64,000 bases of DNA from Deinococcus koreensis (GCF_002901445.1 NZ_PPPD01000001.1:1904001-1968000), one strand, 5' to 3'. Positions 22,769-32,992 are shown, counted from the stretch's first letter. The notes: generated by a model not told the origin, from the letters alone. A program made the numbers and translations.

Positions 22769-22782
22769 CTGAATCGATTCAG
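22769..22782. promoter_or_regulatory. 14-bp palindromic operator before the ThuA-like gene
   Basis: CTGAATCGATTCAG is a perfect palindrome 36 bases before the ATG. It overlaps a TACACT -10-like box (22765-22770). Its form (TGAATCGATTCA) resembles LacI-family sugar-repressor operators. No LacI gene is in the window. Confidence 0.5.
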
Positions 22783-22818
22783 ACCCCATCCCCAACGCCC
22801 CGCCCCCAGGAGACATCC

Positions 22819-23568
22819 ATGACCCAGTCCATCCCGACTCAGCCCCGCGTGACCGTCTGGCACGAGTACCGCCACGAGCACGAGAACCCTAAGGTGAGCA
22901 GCATCTACCCCGATGGAATGCACGTCGCGCTGGCCGACGGCCTGAAGGCGCACGGCTACCAGAATGTCCGCACCGCCACGCTGGACGAGCCCGAGCACGG
23001 CCTGACCGACGAGGTGCTGGCGAACACCGACGTGCTGCTGTGGTGGGGCCACAAGGCGCACGGCGACGTGCAGGACGACATTGCCGAGAAGGTCGTGCGG
23101 CGCGTGTGGGACGGCATGGGCCTGATCGTGCTGCACTCCGGGCACTTCTCCAAACCCTTTACCCGCCTGATGGGCACCGGCTGCGACCTGAAGTGGCGTG
23201 AGGCGAACGACCGGGAGCGCCTGTGGGTCGTGAATCCCGCGCACCCCATCGCGCAGGGGGTCGGCGAGTACATCGAGATCGAGCGCGAGGAGATGTACGG
23301 CGAGCACTTCGACATCCCCACGCCCGACGAACTGATCTTCGTGAGCTGGTTCTCGGGGGGCGAGGTCTTCCGTTCGGGCTGCACCTTCACGCGCGGCAGC
23401 GGCAAGATCTTCTACTTCCGCCCCGGCCACGAGACCTACCCGACCTACTACCACGAAGGGGTGCGGCAGGTGATCGCCAACGGCGTGCGCTGGGCCGCGC
23501 CGACGGCGAGTGCGCCGCGCTCGTTCGGCAACCGCCAGCCTCTGGAAAAGCTCCCGGAGGACGTGTGA
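22819..23568 (+). CDS. ThuA-like protein (trehalose utilisation family)
   Basis: A 249-residue protein of the ThuA fold (class I glutamine amidotransferase-like). It starts [20 protein letters not shown] with an AGGAG site upstream. Family motifs are [40 protein letters not shown] and the late [20 protein letters not shown]. ThuA proteins act with sugar dehydrogenases in trehalose/sucrose catabolism through 3-keto sugars; the exact reaction is unsettled. The gene overlaps the Gfo/Idh/MocA gene (GTGA), the usual partner of ThuA. A palindromic operator lies upstream. Confidence 0.87.
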   Translation: MTQSIPTQPRVTVWHEYRHEHENPKVSSIYPDGMHVALADGLKAHGYQNVRTATLDEPEHGLTDEVLANTDVLLWWGHKAHGDVQDDIAEKVVRRVWDGMGLIVLHSGHFSKPFTRLMGTGCDLKWREANDRERLWVVNPAHPIAQGVGEYIEIEREEMYGEHFDIPTPDELIFVSWFSGGEVFRSGCTFTRGSGKIFYFRPGHETYPTYYHEGVRQVIANGVRWAAPTASAPRSFGNRQPLEKLPEDV

Positions 23569-24614
23569 GCGCCCCCACCCCCAGGCTCCTGAACGCGGCC
23601 ATCATCGGGGCGGGCGGCATCTCGCAGCGGCACTTCGAGGGCTACAAGCAGGCCGGCGTGAACGTGGTCGCCATCGCGGACGCCTCCGAGGCCATCCGGC
23701 AGCTGCGCGAGAAGAACTGGGAAGTGCGGGCCTACGCCTCCTTCGAGGAACTGCTGGAGCGCGAGGACGTGCAGGCCGTGAGCATCTGCACCCCCAATGC
23801 CTTCCACGCTCCCGCCTCCATCGCGGCGCTGGAGCGCGGCATCCATGTGCTCTGCGAGAAGCCCCTCTCGCTCGATCTGGACGCCTGCGACGCCATGATC
23901 GCGGCGGCCAGGGGGGGTGGCGCGGTGCTGCAGACCGGGCACCATCTGCGCTCCAACCCGCTGGCCCGCACCGCCCGGAGACTCATCGACGAGGGCCGGG
24001 TGGGCAAGGTCACCCACATGCGGCTGCGCCAGGCCCACGACTGGGGCGGCGCCGAGACGGTGCGCGGCGTGTTCGGCAGCCTGGCGGCCTCGGGGGGCGG
24101 CACCCTGCTCGACAACGGCTGCCACATGATGGATCTGGCCCGCTATTTCGGCGGCGATGTCCGCTCCATCTACGCCCGCATGGCGACCCTGAAGTTCGAG
24201 ATCGAGGTCGAGGACACGGCGCTCGCCACCCTGGAGATGGAAAGCGGCGCGCTGGCCTCGGTAGAGAGTGCCTGGACGGCCACCGGCTGGGAGGAGAGCT
24301 TCCACGTCTACGGCACGCAGGGCGCCCTGGAGTGCTCGAACCGGCTGGGCAAGGCCCGGCTGCGCTTCCTGAACCGCGAGTTCGGCTTCAGCGAGTGGCA
24401 CGCCGCCGACGAGACCTGGTACGACTTCGCCACGGTGGACAACGCGCACGTGCGCTCGGTGGGCCATTTCGTGGAGTCCATCGAGCGCGGCGCCCCGGTG
24501 GTCTGCAGCGGCGAGGATGGCCGCGAGAGCGTGCGCCTGGTGCTGGGCGCCTACGAGAGCGCGCGCACCGGGCTGCCGGTGCCCGTGACGCTGGCCCCGG
24601 TGCAGGTGGGCTGA
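23565..24614 (+). CDS. Gfo/Idh/MocA-family sugar oxidoreductase
   Basis: A 349-residue NAD(P)-dependent dehydrogenase. The GTG at 23565 overlaps the ThuA stop. The Rossmann motif is [20 protein letters not shown] at the N-terminus; the cofactor/catalytic signature [16 protein letters not shown] (EKP) is near residue 95; the substrate domain carries [20 protein letters not shown], with the catalytic-type His in the C-H-M-M-D region. Together with ThuA it likely oxidises a sugar or polyol at C3 or C1. The substrate is not readable, but the nearby GH43 arabinanase-type lipoprotein and IclR regulator make plant-sugar use plausible. Confidence 0.9.
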   Translation: MSAPTPRLLNAAIIGAGGISQRHFEGYKQAGVNVVAIADASEAIRQLREKNWEVRAYASFEELLEREDVQAVSICTPNAFHAPASIAALERGIHVLCEKPLSLDLDACDAMIAAARGGGAVLQTGHHLRSNPLARTARRLIDEGRVGKVTHMRLRQAHDWGGAETVRGVFGSLAASGGGTLLDNGCHMMDLARYFGGDVRSIYARMATLKFEIEVEDTALATLEMESGALASVESAWTATGWEESFHVYGTQGALECSNRLGKARLRFLNREFGFSEWHAADETWYDFATVDNAHVRSVGHFVESIERGAPVVCSGEDGRESVRLVLGAYESARTGLPVPVTLAPVQVG

Positions 24615-24708
24615 GGGTCGAGCTGAGTACATGGTTCCTGAACACACGGCTGAAGATTCCGGGTTCCGCCGCTCACCTCGGCGTCAGGCCCGGATGCTGA
24701 ACTGGGCT

Positions 24709-25590
24709 ATGCCCACAACTCACCGCTGGACGGCGCTGGCCGCAGCCGCACTCCTCTCGTTCGCTCCGGCCCAGAGCGCCCCTCAGCCCAGCCTGCGAGA
24801 GGAACTGGTCTCGCAGGCGCTGGCCGGCTGGGACGGCTCCGCGACCGTGACCCTGCTGCCGGGGGCGCTGCCTGGGGGGTTCGCCATCCAGCTCTCGGGG
24901 CTGCCCGGGGTGCGGCTGGTGGGCACGGTGGATCGCCGGGCGCCCACACCCGAGCAGGGCGGGCAGACCGTCATCCTGAGCGGCTCCGATGTGGGTGGCC
25001 TGGACAGCGCCGTGCGCCGCGCCCTGACCGGGGCCGGCTTCCAGCCCTTCCCGCAGCCGCGTGACCGCGAGATGGGCGGGGGTTTCCTGCCTACCGGCGG
25101 CGGCAGCTTCTCTACGGTGTATTTCCGGCGTGCCTCCGGGGCGGGGCCAGGGGGCCTGCGGGCCTCCCTGACCGTTTACCAGCAGGGGGGCCGCCCTTAC
25201 GCCCAGCTGGGCGTGAACGAGGCGCCTCAGCTGGCCGAGGAGATCCGCACCGCGCAGGGGTTTGCGGAGCTTGGCCTGTACGGCTCCCTCCCGGCACTGA
25301 CCCCGCCGGCAGGGGTTACGGTGTTCCCGACCGGTGGGGGCGGCGGCAGCGGGGGCTTCACCGTCTCCGCACGGATTCAGGGCACCCTGACTCCCGCCCA
25401 GCTCAGCGACCATTACAGCGCCCAGCTCCGCGCGAAGGGCTGGCAGGCGCTCAGCCGCGTCACGCCCAGGGATCAGGTGGTCACGGTCTGGTCGTTCCAG
25501 CAGGACGGACAGGCCGTGACCGGCATCCTCGCCTTCCGGCAGGGCGCGCCCGGCACCGTGACGGCCATGCTCAGCACCATCACCTACTGA
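24709..25590 (+). CDS. Secreted hypothetical protein
   Basis: A 293-residue protein starting MPTTHRWTALAAAALLSFAP, a Sec signal peptide ending near QSA (residue 23); an ATG five codons earlier is an alternative. The mature part has two related-looking segments. Each pairs a strand-rich stretch (LPGGFAIQLSGLPGVRLVGT; GGFTVSARIQGTLTPAQLSD) with a helix that starts like a 'difference of vapour' motif (ALTGAGFQPF; YSAQLRAKGWQAL). The C-terminal SDHYSAQLRAKGW...TVWSFQQDGQ pattern is common in small secreted bacterial domains of unknown function. No family is named with confidence. A hairpin (25601-25630) follows. Confidence 0.65.
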   Translation: MPTTHRWTALAAAALLSFAPAQSAPQPSLREELVSQALAGWDGSATVTLLPGALPGGFAIQLSGLPGVRLVGTVDRRAPTPEQGGQTVILSGSDVGGLDSAVRRALTGAGFQPFPQPRDREMGGGFLPTGGGSFSTVYFRRASGAGPGGLRASLTVYQQGGRPYAQLGVNEAPQLAEEIRTAQGFAELGLYGSLPALTPPAGVTVFPTGGGGGSGGFTVSARIQGTLTPAQLSDHYSAQLRAKGWQALSRVTPRDQVVTVWSFQQDGQAVTGILAFRQGAPGTVTAMLSTITY

Positions 25591-25600
25591 AGACCGGGAA

Positions 25601-25630
25601 AGGGGCGTCCGCGTGCTGCCGGACGCCCCT
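25601..25630. terminator. Bidirectional terminator hairpin
   Basis: A perfect 11-bp stem, AGGGGCGTCCG (25601-25611) with CGGACGCCCCT (25620-25630), lies between two convergent genes. Confidence 0.65.
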
Positions 25631-25644
25631 CTCCAACGACCCTG

Positions 25645-27501
25645 CTATTCCAACTTCTTCTGCTTCAGGTCGTAGACGCGCAGGTAATCGAAGCGGGCGG
25701 TGAAGCCGGGCCCGCCCAGCGACACCAGCCCGATGCGCGCCGCGCCTCCCAGCGTGTGCGTCCAGGTGCCGCCGCGCGTCCAGGTCTGCCCGTCGCGGCT
25801 GGAGAAGGCGGTGTAGTGCTCCTCGCCGTCTTCAAGGGAGCGGGCGATCCGCAGCCAGACGGTCTCGGCGCCGGCACTCAGCACGGTGCTGCCGTAGCGC
25901 GGGAAGCCGGGGGCGCCGGCCGGCACCTCCTTGGCGAACTCGAGCTGGCGCGTCTCGAAGATGCTGACCTGGGCCAGCTTGACGTAGCGGTCGTCGTCGC
26001 CGTACACCACCAGCCCGGCCTGCCGGAAATTGAAGCAGCAGCCCTGGGGGGGCAGGTTCAGGGTCAGGCGCGTTTCGACCAGGTAGTCGTCCTGCGGGGC
26101 AGCGCGCAGCAGCACCGAGGCGTCGTCGCGGTCTTCGAAGAGGTCGGCGTCCTGGGTACTGAAGCGCAGGGCGCCGCCCTCCAGCGCGGCCACGCCCTGG
26201 GCCGGCGGGCGCACCCAGCTCCAGTCCGGGCTCAGGGTGCTGGCCGTGAATTCGTCGCTGTAGGCGCCGAGCAGCTTGCCGGGTACCTCCACGCGCACCC
26301 TGGGGGTGCGGTATCGGCTGCGCTCGCCGGGCTGCGCGGCGGGCGCGGGCATGGGCTCGTCGGAGGCCCACAGGCCGCCGCGCACGGTGGGCCAGCCGTC
26401 CACCCAGTCGAGCGGATCGAGCAGCGCCGGGCGTTTGTTGATGCCGCCGGCCTCGGCCAGATAGGGGTCGGCGCGGTCGATGGCGTGGTAGACCGTCCAG
26501 TCCTGCCCGGCGGCGTCGGTGAAGACCGCGTTGTGACCGGGGCCGACCCAGCGGTTGCCGTTCATGCTGATGACCGGGGTGCCGCCCACGTAGGCGGCGT
26601 TCAGATCCACGCCGCCCTTGTCGAGGAAGGGGCCGTCCGGAGTCCGCGACCGCCCCGCGAACACGCTGTAGCCGGTCAACGGCCCCCGGCAGCAGTCCGA
26701 GCTGGACACGAAGAGGTAGTAGTAGCCCCCGTGGCGGAAGACGTTGCTGGCCTCGTAGCGGTTGGCGCTGGCGACCTGCGTCTGGCTGGCCGGATCGGAA
26801 CGCAGCCCGTCGGCCGAGAGCTTGCGAACCGAGATCCCGCCGAAATACGAGCCGTAGTAGATCCAGCGCTGCCCGCGGTCGTCCTGGATCACGGCCGGAT
26901 CGAAGGTCCAGCGGCGGCTGCCGGGGCAGCAGGGCGCCGGATGGGGCTCGACCACCGGAGCGCCGGAATCCACCCACGGCCCCAGCGGGCTGTCGCTGGT
27001 CGCCACTCCGATGGCGCTTCCGCCCTCCACGGTCTCGCTGGCGGTGTAGTAGAGGTGGTATTTGCCGTTCAGGTACTCGACGTCCGGCGCCCACAGTCCC
27101 GCGTCGGGGCGCACCCAGGCGGGTTTCTGCGGCAGGGCGTCGCTCACGTACGTCCAGTTCACCAGATCGCGCGACCTCGCCATGCTGATGGGATGGAAGA
27201 TGAGGTTCCCGTTCGCGTCCCGGTCGCGGCCCGAGTGCGGATCGGTCGTGCAGTAGAGGTACCAGTCGGTGTCTCCGGCGGTCTGGCCCCGCACAATCTC
27301 CGGATCGGCGCAGGTCTCGATGGGCCCGCCCGGCGTGCGGATAGGCAGCGGGTTGCTGTAGGTCTGGGGCCGTCCCTGGGCCTGCAGCGCCGCGCCCGCA
27401 GGCGTCTGCTGACAGCCCGTGAGCGTGAGGGCGGCGAGGGTGACCAGGGCCCAGTGGGGCGGGCGGAAGCGACGAGAACGGCCGGCCAGAGTTCCAGGCA
27501 T
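25645..27501 (-). CDS. GH43-type glycoside hydrolase lipoprotein
   Basis: A 618-residue surface lipoprotein with lipobox LTLTGC at residues 25-30. The five-bladed beta-propeller of clan GH-F spans about 45-360: an early catalytic Asp in ETCADPEIVRG, then the LWAPDVEYLNGKYHLYYTAS signature with the conserved Asp, RWTFDPAVIQDDRG, and a catalytic-Glu candidate in SANRYEASNVF. The C-terminal 200 residues form a beta-sandwich of the DUF1349/GH43_C2 type (LVETRLTLNLPPQGCCFNFRQ, ARIGLVSLGGPGFTARFDYL). Arabinan or xylan side-chain cleavage is likely. Two Cys-Cys pairs (PCCPG, DCCRG) are unusual. An IclR gene lies upstream on the same strand. Confidence 0.88.
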   Translation of the reverse strand: MPGTLAGRSRRFRPPHWALVTLAALTLTGCQQTPAGAALQAQGRPQTYSNPLPIRTPGGPIETCADPEIVRGQTAGDTDWYLYCTTDPHSGRDRDANGNLIFHPISMARSRDLVNWTYVSDALPQKPAWVRPDAGLWAPDVEYLNGKYHLYYTASETVEGGSAIGVATSDSPLGPWVDSGAPVVEPHPAPCCPGSRRWTFDPAVIQDDRGQRWIYYGSYFGGISVRKLSADGLRSDPASQTQVASANRYEASNVFRHGGYYYLFVSSSDCCRGPLTGYSVFAGRSRTPDGPFLDKGGVDLNAAYVGGTPVISMNGNRWVGPGHNAVFTDAAGQDWTVYHAIDRADPYLAEAGGINKRPALLDPLDWVDGWPTVRGGLWASDEPMPAPAAQPGERSRYRTPRVRVEVPGKLLGAYSDEFTASTLSPDWSWVRPPAQGVAALEGGALRFSTQDADLFEDRDDASVLLRAAPQDDYLVETRLTLNLPPQGCCFNFRQAGLVVYGDDDRYVKLAQVSIFETRQLEFAKEVPAGAPGFPRYGSTVLSAGAETVWLRIARSLEDGEEHYTAFSSRDGQTWTRGGTWTHTLGGAARIGLVSLGGPGFTARFDYLRVYDLKQKKLE

Positions 27502-27746
27502 AGAGTCCCCCTTGGATTGTGGTGCTCCTGAACTCTAGGCCCCCTGTGGGGGGCGCGCGGTTCGCCGGCCCTTGAGTCTTCCATCACCGTTGGGCCGCTG
27601 CACTGGGCCGGGCCAGTTGAGTTCCCCCGTTCTGGGCGGCATTGTTCTGTCCGGCGTGGTGCGGGCCGCCCCCGGCGCGGCGTCGGCGGCAGGGGGCGGG
27701 GACAGCGCTGCTTCAGGGAGTGGCCGATTCAGGGCGCAGCTCTGGT

Positions 27747-28463
27747 TTAGCCTTCCTCGGCTTCCCGCACGATGCTCAGCACCCGCTCGCGCACCGCGCG
27801 TTCCTCGCGCAGATAACGCTGGGCACTCATCTGCACGCCGATGGCGGCGACCACCGGCTCCCCCTGCCCCGTGTCCGGGGCGCGGTAGGGTACCCCCAGC
27901 GTGCATTGCCCCGGAATCCATTCCTCGATGGAATAGGCGTAGCCCAGCTTGCGCACCTTGGCGACCTCGGTGCGCCATTCGTCCTGTGAGGTGATCGAGC
28001 TGGGCGTGCAGGCCGCGAAGCTGCGCGGCGTGAGGTCGGCGTGGGCGTACAGGATCTTGCCGCTGGCGGTGGCGGTGGCCGGCAGGTAGACGTCCAGCGG
28101 CAGGTCGATGTCGGCGTCGGGGTGGCGTTCGCGGATCGCCGCCACCACCTCCTCGCCCTCCAGGATGCACAGGAAGGCCACCGAGCGCACCTCCAGCGCC
28201 AGCCGGGTGATCAGCGCGCGGGCCTCCGGGAACCAGGGCAGGGCGGCTGTGAGCTGCGCGCCCATCTCGGCCAGGTGCCACGACAGGCGGTACTTGCCGG
28301 CGGGGGTGCGGCGCAGGAAGCCGGCGTCGGTCAGCCCGGCCAGGTAGGCATGGGCCGTGGCACGCGGCACGCCCAGCTGGGCCGAGAGCGCGCGTACCCC
28401 CCACTCGGGCTGTTCGGCACTGAAGGCGCCCAGGATGGTCGCCGCTTTCTGAAGGGACAGCAC
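27747..28463 (-). CDS. IclR-family transcriptional regulator
   Basis: A 238-residue regulator starting at a GTG (28461-28463). The N-terminal winged helix-turn-helix covers about 5-65 (ATILGAFSAEQPEWGVRALS, LGVPRATAHAYLAGLTDAGF, GKYRLSWHLAEMG). The C-terminal IclR effector domain includes VAFLCILEGEEVVAAIRERH and LPATATASGKILYAHAD, with EEWIPGQCTLGVPYRAP near the ligand pocket. The GH43 gene lies 245 bases downstream on the same strand, so control of sugar catabolism is plausible. The effector is unknown. Confidence 0.9.
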   Translation of the reverse strand: MLSLQKAATILGAFSAEQPEWGVRALSAQLGVPRATAHAYLAGLTDAGFLRRTPAGKYRLSWHLAEMGAQLTAALPWFPEARALITRLALEVRSVAFLCILEGEEVVAAIRERHPDADIDLPLDVYLPATATASGKILYAHADLTPRSFAACTPSSITSQDEWRTEVAKVRKLGYAYSIEEWIPGQCTLGVPYRAPDTGQGEPVVAAIGVQMSAQRYLREERAVRERVLSIVREAEEG

Positions 28464-28518
28464 CTGTCCAGCCTACAGGGACGTCATGGCTTTGTACACG
28501 CCCAGCGGGGCGGTGATC

Positions 28519-28728
28519 AGGGCAACCGCACAGTCAAAGGGATTGCTCTTGGCGCGGAGACCCTTCTCCTGCGGAGCTGTGCCAGTCAGTCACCTTCAGT
28601 GACAGCTCCTCTCAAGGGGAGCCAAGAAAACCATTTGGGTCGGGCTGTTCCTTGCCTCCCCTTAAGGGGAGGTGCCCCGGAGGGGCGGACTTGCAGAGCT
28701 GCGGAGCAGAGGGATCCTCCGCAGCGTC
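28519..28728. repeat. 210-bp dispersed repeat (element C)
   Basis: Runs from GGGCAACCGC (near 28520) to CCGCAGCGT (28728). It matches element D at 45180-45387 along its length, most strongly in AACCATTTGGGTCGGGCTGT and the flanking AAGGGGAG/CTCCCCTT hairpin arms, and in GCAGAGCTGCGGAGCAGAGG. It has no coding frame of its own. It lies downstream of the M42 gene and upstream of the IclR gene, within the 305-base gap 28464-28768; nothing else is seen in that gap. Confidence 0.8.
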
Positions 28729-28768
28729 CTTCCAGCGGGCCTGGCGGCGAGGGCAGTCCTGCAGGGCG

Positions 28769-29838
<1,070 letters not shown>

Positions 29839-29839
<1 letters not shown>

Positions 29840-30258
29840 CAGGCGTCCACCGGGGTGGGCAGCAGCACCACGCCGAAGCCGGCCTCCTGCGCCGCGCGGG
29901 CGGTCACCTCCAGTTCCGGCGTGCCCTCCAGTCCCAGCAGGAACACGTCGCGCACCGCCCGGCCATGCAGCAGGGCGCCCAGATCGGCGCTCCGGAAGGG
30001 GTCGGGGCGCACGGCCCGCACCAGCAGGTCGCCGGCCTCGGCGCGGAAATCCGGGTGCAGCGTCCAGCCCTTGCCGAAGGTTTCCCCCGGCGTGTCCGGC
30101 GCGCCGTCCCACTGCACCAGCACGATCAGGTCGCGGTGCTCCCTGGCGCTCTCGACCCGGTGCGCCCAGTCGCGGGCCAGCTCCCGCTCCTGCGGGTGAC
30201 CTTCCAGTTCATGGCGCTGCACGTTGAGCAGGACGAGGGCGGTGGGCGTCAGGGTCAT
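29839..30258 (-). CDS. Isochorismatase-like protein lacking the catalytic cysteine
   Basis: A 139-residue protein with the outline of a cysteine hydrolase. It opens LTPTALVLLNVQRHELEGH, where catalytic members have an Asp (LxxIDxQ) but this has Asn; KGWTLHPDF retains a Lys; and VRDVFLLGLEGTPELEVTARAAQEAGFGVV aligns with the G-x-x-T-x-x-C-V-x-x-T-A signature with no Cys. The whole protein contains no cysteine. It is shorter than the usual 180 residues. It is therefore probably not a hydrolase of the normal mechanism; a scaffold or binding role is possible. It is coupled to the M42 peptidase gene. Confidence 0.7.
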
Positions 30259-30305
30259 GGGCTGGATGATAGCGGCCCGGCGTTCACGGCGCCCTCACGG
30301 ATCGG

Positions 30306-30854
30306 TCAGGAATCGCCCAGCAGCGTGGTTCCCTCCTCCCAGCCCCGCTCGCGGGCGGCCTCCAGGGGCGTCTGGCCCCGCATGTCGCGGGTGTCCAGCG
30401 CCGCGCCGTGGGCCAGCGCCCAGCGCAGGGCGTCCAGACTGCGGGCCTGCACCGCCGCATGGGGCGTCTTTTCCAGCCCCGCCCGCGCCCCTGCGTTCCA
30501 GGCGGCGTCCAGCGTTTTCGTGTCTCCGCTCAGCGCCGCGTGGTACAGCAGCCCAATACCGTGGGCGCCGGGGATCTGGGCCAGGGCCGGATCGGCGTCC
30601 AGCATGGCCCTGAGTTCGTCCACCCGCCCCAGCATCGCCCAGGCCACGTGGTTCGGCGCCGCGCCCCGTACGAGCAGCAGCTCCGCGATCTCGCGCCCGC
30701 CGGTGTGCGCGGCCGCCTCCAGCGGCGACTCGTTCCAGACCGCGTAGCGCGTGTCCGCCAGCTCCGGATGCGCGTCCAGCAGTGCCCGCACCCGCTCCAG
30801 GTTGCCGTGGGCGTTCGCCACCAGCTCATGCGTGGGACTCTCGAAGTCGCTCAT
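30306..30854 (-). CDS. Ankyrin-repeat protein
   Basis: A 182-residue cytoplasmic protein made of about five ankyrin-like repeats. Examples are ELVANAHGNLERVRALLDAH, SPLEAAAHTGGREIAELLLV, VDELRAMLDADPALA, GLLYHAALSGDTKTLDAAWN and TPLEAARERGWEEGTTLL. Such proteins mediate protein binding; no enzymatic domain is present. It starts at the ATG complement of 30852-30854. It lies 47 bases before the isochorismatase-like gene on the same strand and could be in the same transcript. Confidence 0.85.
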   Translation of the reverse strand: MSDFESPTHELVANAHGNLERVRALLDAHPELADTRYAVWNESPLEAAAHTGGREIAELLLVRGAAPNHVAWAMLGRVDELRAMLDADPALAQIPGAHGIGLLYHAALSGDTKTLDAAWNAGARAGLEKTPHAAVQARSLDALRWALAHGAALDTRDMRGQTPLEAARERGWEEGTTLLGDS

Positions 30855-31059
30855 GGCTCAGGGTACGCCGGGCGGGGGAGAGGGAAGGGGGCCTGACCGG
30901 CTGGTTCAGCTTCGGTGGACGGCGTTCAGGGTGACACGGTGACGCTCCCGGCAGGGACGCTCTGGGCATCGGCGCCACCTCGGGACTGTCCCGCGGGGCG
31001 GACACGCTGGCCTGAGCGGATTCGCTGCGGATGATACGGGACTAAAGTGATGGCAAGAC

Positions 31060-31200
31060 ATGGCGGAGTCGCCATCAACAGACCCCTCACCCCAACCCTC
31101 TGCTTCGCAACTCTGCGAGCCTCCCCAGGGGAGAGGGGGTCGAAGACCTGCGAAGCAGAGGGAGCCGCACCGCGGCGGAAGGGTGAGGGGTCTCGGATGG
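31060..31200. repeat. Nested inverted-repeat element (element E)
   Basis: The outer arms AGACCCCTCACCC (31079-31091) and GGGTGAGGGGTCT pair perfectly (13 bp). The inner arms CCCTCTGCTTCGCA and TGCGAAGCAGAGGG (14 bp) also pair perfectly, around a CCTCCCCAGGGGAG core. The fragment CTCTGCTTCGCAACTCTGCGAG links it to elements A-D. It could fold as one long cruciform or RNA hairpin. The surrounding gap (30855-31303) shows nothing else that I can support. Confidence 0.7.
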
Positions 31201-31303
31201 CGCAGGATCACTTTCACTTCGGATGACCCCTCTGCTGAGCGGTATCAGCCAGTCCGGGCTGTGGCCCGCCTCGAAACGCCCGAGGTCAGAGGAACTTGCC
31301 GGC

Positions 31304-32089
31304 TCAGTCCTCTTTCACCGTCATGATGCTCAGGCCGGCGTCCACGTACATGGTCTGGCCGGTCACGCCGGAGCCCAGGTCGCTCAACAGGAACAGCGCG
31401 AGCTTGCCCACTTCCTCGGGCGTGGCGTTGCGGCCGAAGGACGCGTTGCGCGCGCCTTTGTCGTACAGGCCGCCGAAGCCCGGAATGGAACGCGCGGCGA
31501 TGGTCCGCATGGGGCCGGCGCTGACCGTGTTCACGCGGATCTCGCGCTCTCCGAAATCGGCCGCCAGGTAGCGGGTGGCGGCCTCCAGGGCGGCCTTCGC
31601 CACGCCCATCACGTTGTATTTGGGCACGACCTGCTGAGAGGCGTGGTAGGTCAGGCTCACGATGCTTCCGCCGTCGCGCAGCAGCGGCTCGGCGTGGCGC
31701 GAGGCCGAGACCAGCGTGTAGGCGCTGACCTGCAGGGCGGTGTTCCAGTCCTCCGGGGTGGTGTCGAGAAAGCGGCCCTCCATGGCCTGCCGGGGCGCGT
31801 AGGCGATGGAATGCACGAGGTAGTCCAGGTGCCCGAACTCCTCTTTCACGCGGGCGAACAGGGCCACGAGGTCGGCTTCGCTGGTGGCGTCGGCCTGCTG
31901 CGACCACACGCCGTCCTTCCCGGCCAGCAGCTTGTCCAGCTCGGGCCTGAGGCGCTCGCCCTGGTAGGAGAAGCCCACCCGGCAGCCCGCCGCGAGCAGT
32001 TGCTGGGCGATGGCCCAGCCCAGGCTGCGCCCGTTCGCCACGCCCATGACCAGGGCCGTCTTGTTGCTCAAGTCCACGCTCACACTCAT
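31304..32089 (-). CDS. fabI: Enoyl-[acyl-carrier-protein] reductase (NADH)
   Basis: Carries out the last reduction of each fatty-acid elongation cycle. It has 261 residues, the usual length. The NAD site is LVMGVANGRSLGWAIAQQLL (the FabI-type G-V-A-N-x-x-S-x-x-W). The catalytic pair is in LTYHASQQVVPKYNVMGVAK, with Tyr six residues before Lys. VNTVSAGPMRTIAARSI and TGQTMYVDAGLSIM follow, as in other FabI. The start is the ATG complement of 32087-32089. It is monocistronic, divergent from the next gene with about 120 bases between. Confidence 0.97.
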   Translation of the reverse strand: MSVSVDLSNKTALVMGVANGRSLGWAIAQQLLAAGCRVGFSYQGERLRPELDKLLAGKDGVWSQQADATSEADLVALFARVKEEFGHLDYLVHSIAYAPRQAMEGRFLDTTPEDWNTALQVSAYTLVSASRHAEPLLRDGGSIVSLTYHASQQVVPKYNVMGVAKAALEAATRYLAADFGEREIRVNTVSAGPMRTIAARSIPGFGGLYDKGARNASFGRNATPEEVGKLALFLLSDLGSGVTGQTMYVDAGLSIMTVKED

Positions 32090-32230
32090 AGGCGGACTCT
32101 AGCAACCCGGGCGGCCGGAGGGCTGGAGTGGACAGGGCAGGCGGCCGGGCGAATGCGACCCGCCTTCCCGCGCGCGCCGGCCCGCAGCGTCAGAATCCGG
32201 TGAGAGATGGGGGGGGATACTACGGGCCTG

Positions 32231-32992
32231 ATGTTGCTGCGCGCACCGCACCTGACCGCGCCACACGCCTTTTCCACGCGTGTGGGCGGCGTGTCGTCGG
32301 GGGTATACGCGGGGCTGAACCTGGACGACCGCGAGGACGACCCCCGGGCCGTGGCCCGCAACCGCGAGCTGCTGGCGGGCGCGCTGGGGCTGCCGGCCTC
32401 CTTCGCCCGGCTCGATCAGGTGCACGGCACCCAGGTCGTGACCGTGACCCAAGCCGGGCTCTGGACGGCGGACGCGCTGGTCACCGCCACGCCGGGCGTG
32501 CCCCTGGCCATCGGCACCGCCGACTGCTACCCGCTGCTGCTGCAGGATGAGCGCGCGGGCGTGGTCGGCGCCGCGCACGCCGGCTGGAAGGGCACGCTGG
32601 GCCGGATCGGGGAGAAGACCGTGCAGGCGATGGTGGCCCTGGGCGCGCACCCCAGCGGTATCCGCGCCGCCGTCGGCCCCGGCATCTGCGGCGAGCGCTA
32701 TGAGGTCGGCCCCGACGTCGCCCGCCAGTTCCGGGACGCCGGCTTGGGCGACTTCGTGCTGGACGTGCAGGGCCGCGCGCACCTCGATCTGGCCGGGGCC
32801 AACCGCGCCGTGCTGCGGGACGCCGGCCTGGACGACGCGAACATCTGGCTCAGCGGGCGCTGCTCCACCGAAGAGGACTTCTACTCGTATCGCCGTGACG
32901 CCGGGCGCACCGGCCGGATGTGGGCTGTGATCTGCCTGCAGGGTTCCAGCCTACCCGGTGCCAGCTCACCCAGCGCCGGAGGAGCGGCGTGA
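32231..32992 (+). CDS. pgeF: Peptidoglycan editing factor / laccase-domain protein (PgeF/YfiH)
   Basis: A cytosolic multicopper-oxidase-like fold protein (DUF152) that in other bacteria keeps peptidoglycan stems correct. It has purine nucleoside phosphorylase/adenosine deaminase activity in relatives. Zinc ligands appear in RLDQVHGTQVVTV, IGTADCYPLLLQDE, AAHAGWKGTLGRI and GPGICGERYEVG. I start it at MLLRAPHLTAPHAFSTR (32231); an in-frame ATG at 32207 would add eight residues. Its stop overlaps the next gene's GTG. Residues after about 240 are a short disordered tail. Confidence 0.88.
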   Translation: MLLRAPHLTAPHAFSTRVGGVSSGVYAGLNLDDREDDPRAVARNRELLAGALGLPASFARLDQVHGTQVVTVTQAGLWTADALVTATPGVPLAIGTADCYPLLLQDERAGVVGAAHAGWKGTLGRIGEKTVQAMVALGAHPSGIRAAVGPGICGERYEVGPDVARQFRDAGLGDFVLDVQGRAHLDLAGANRAVLRDAGLDDANIWLSGRCSTEEDFYSYRRDAGRTGRMWAVICLQGSSLPGASSPSAGGAA

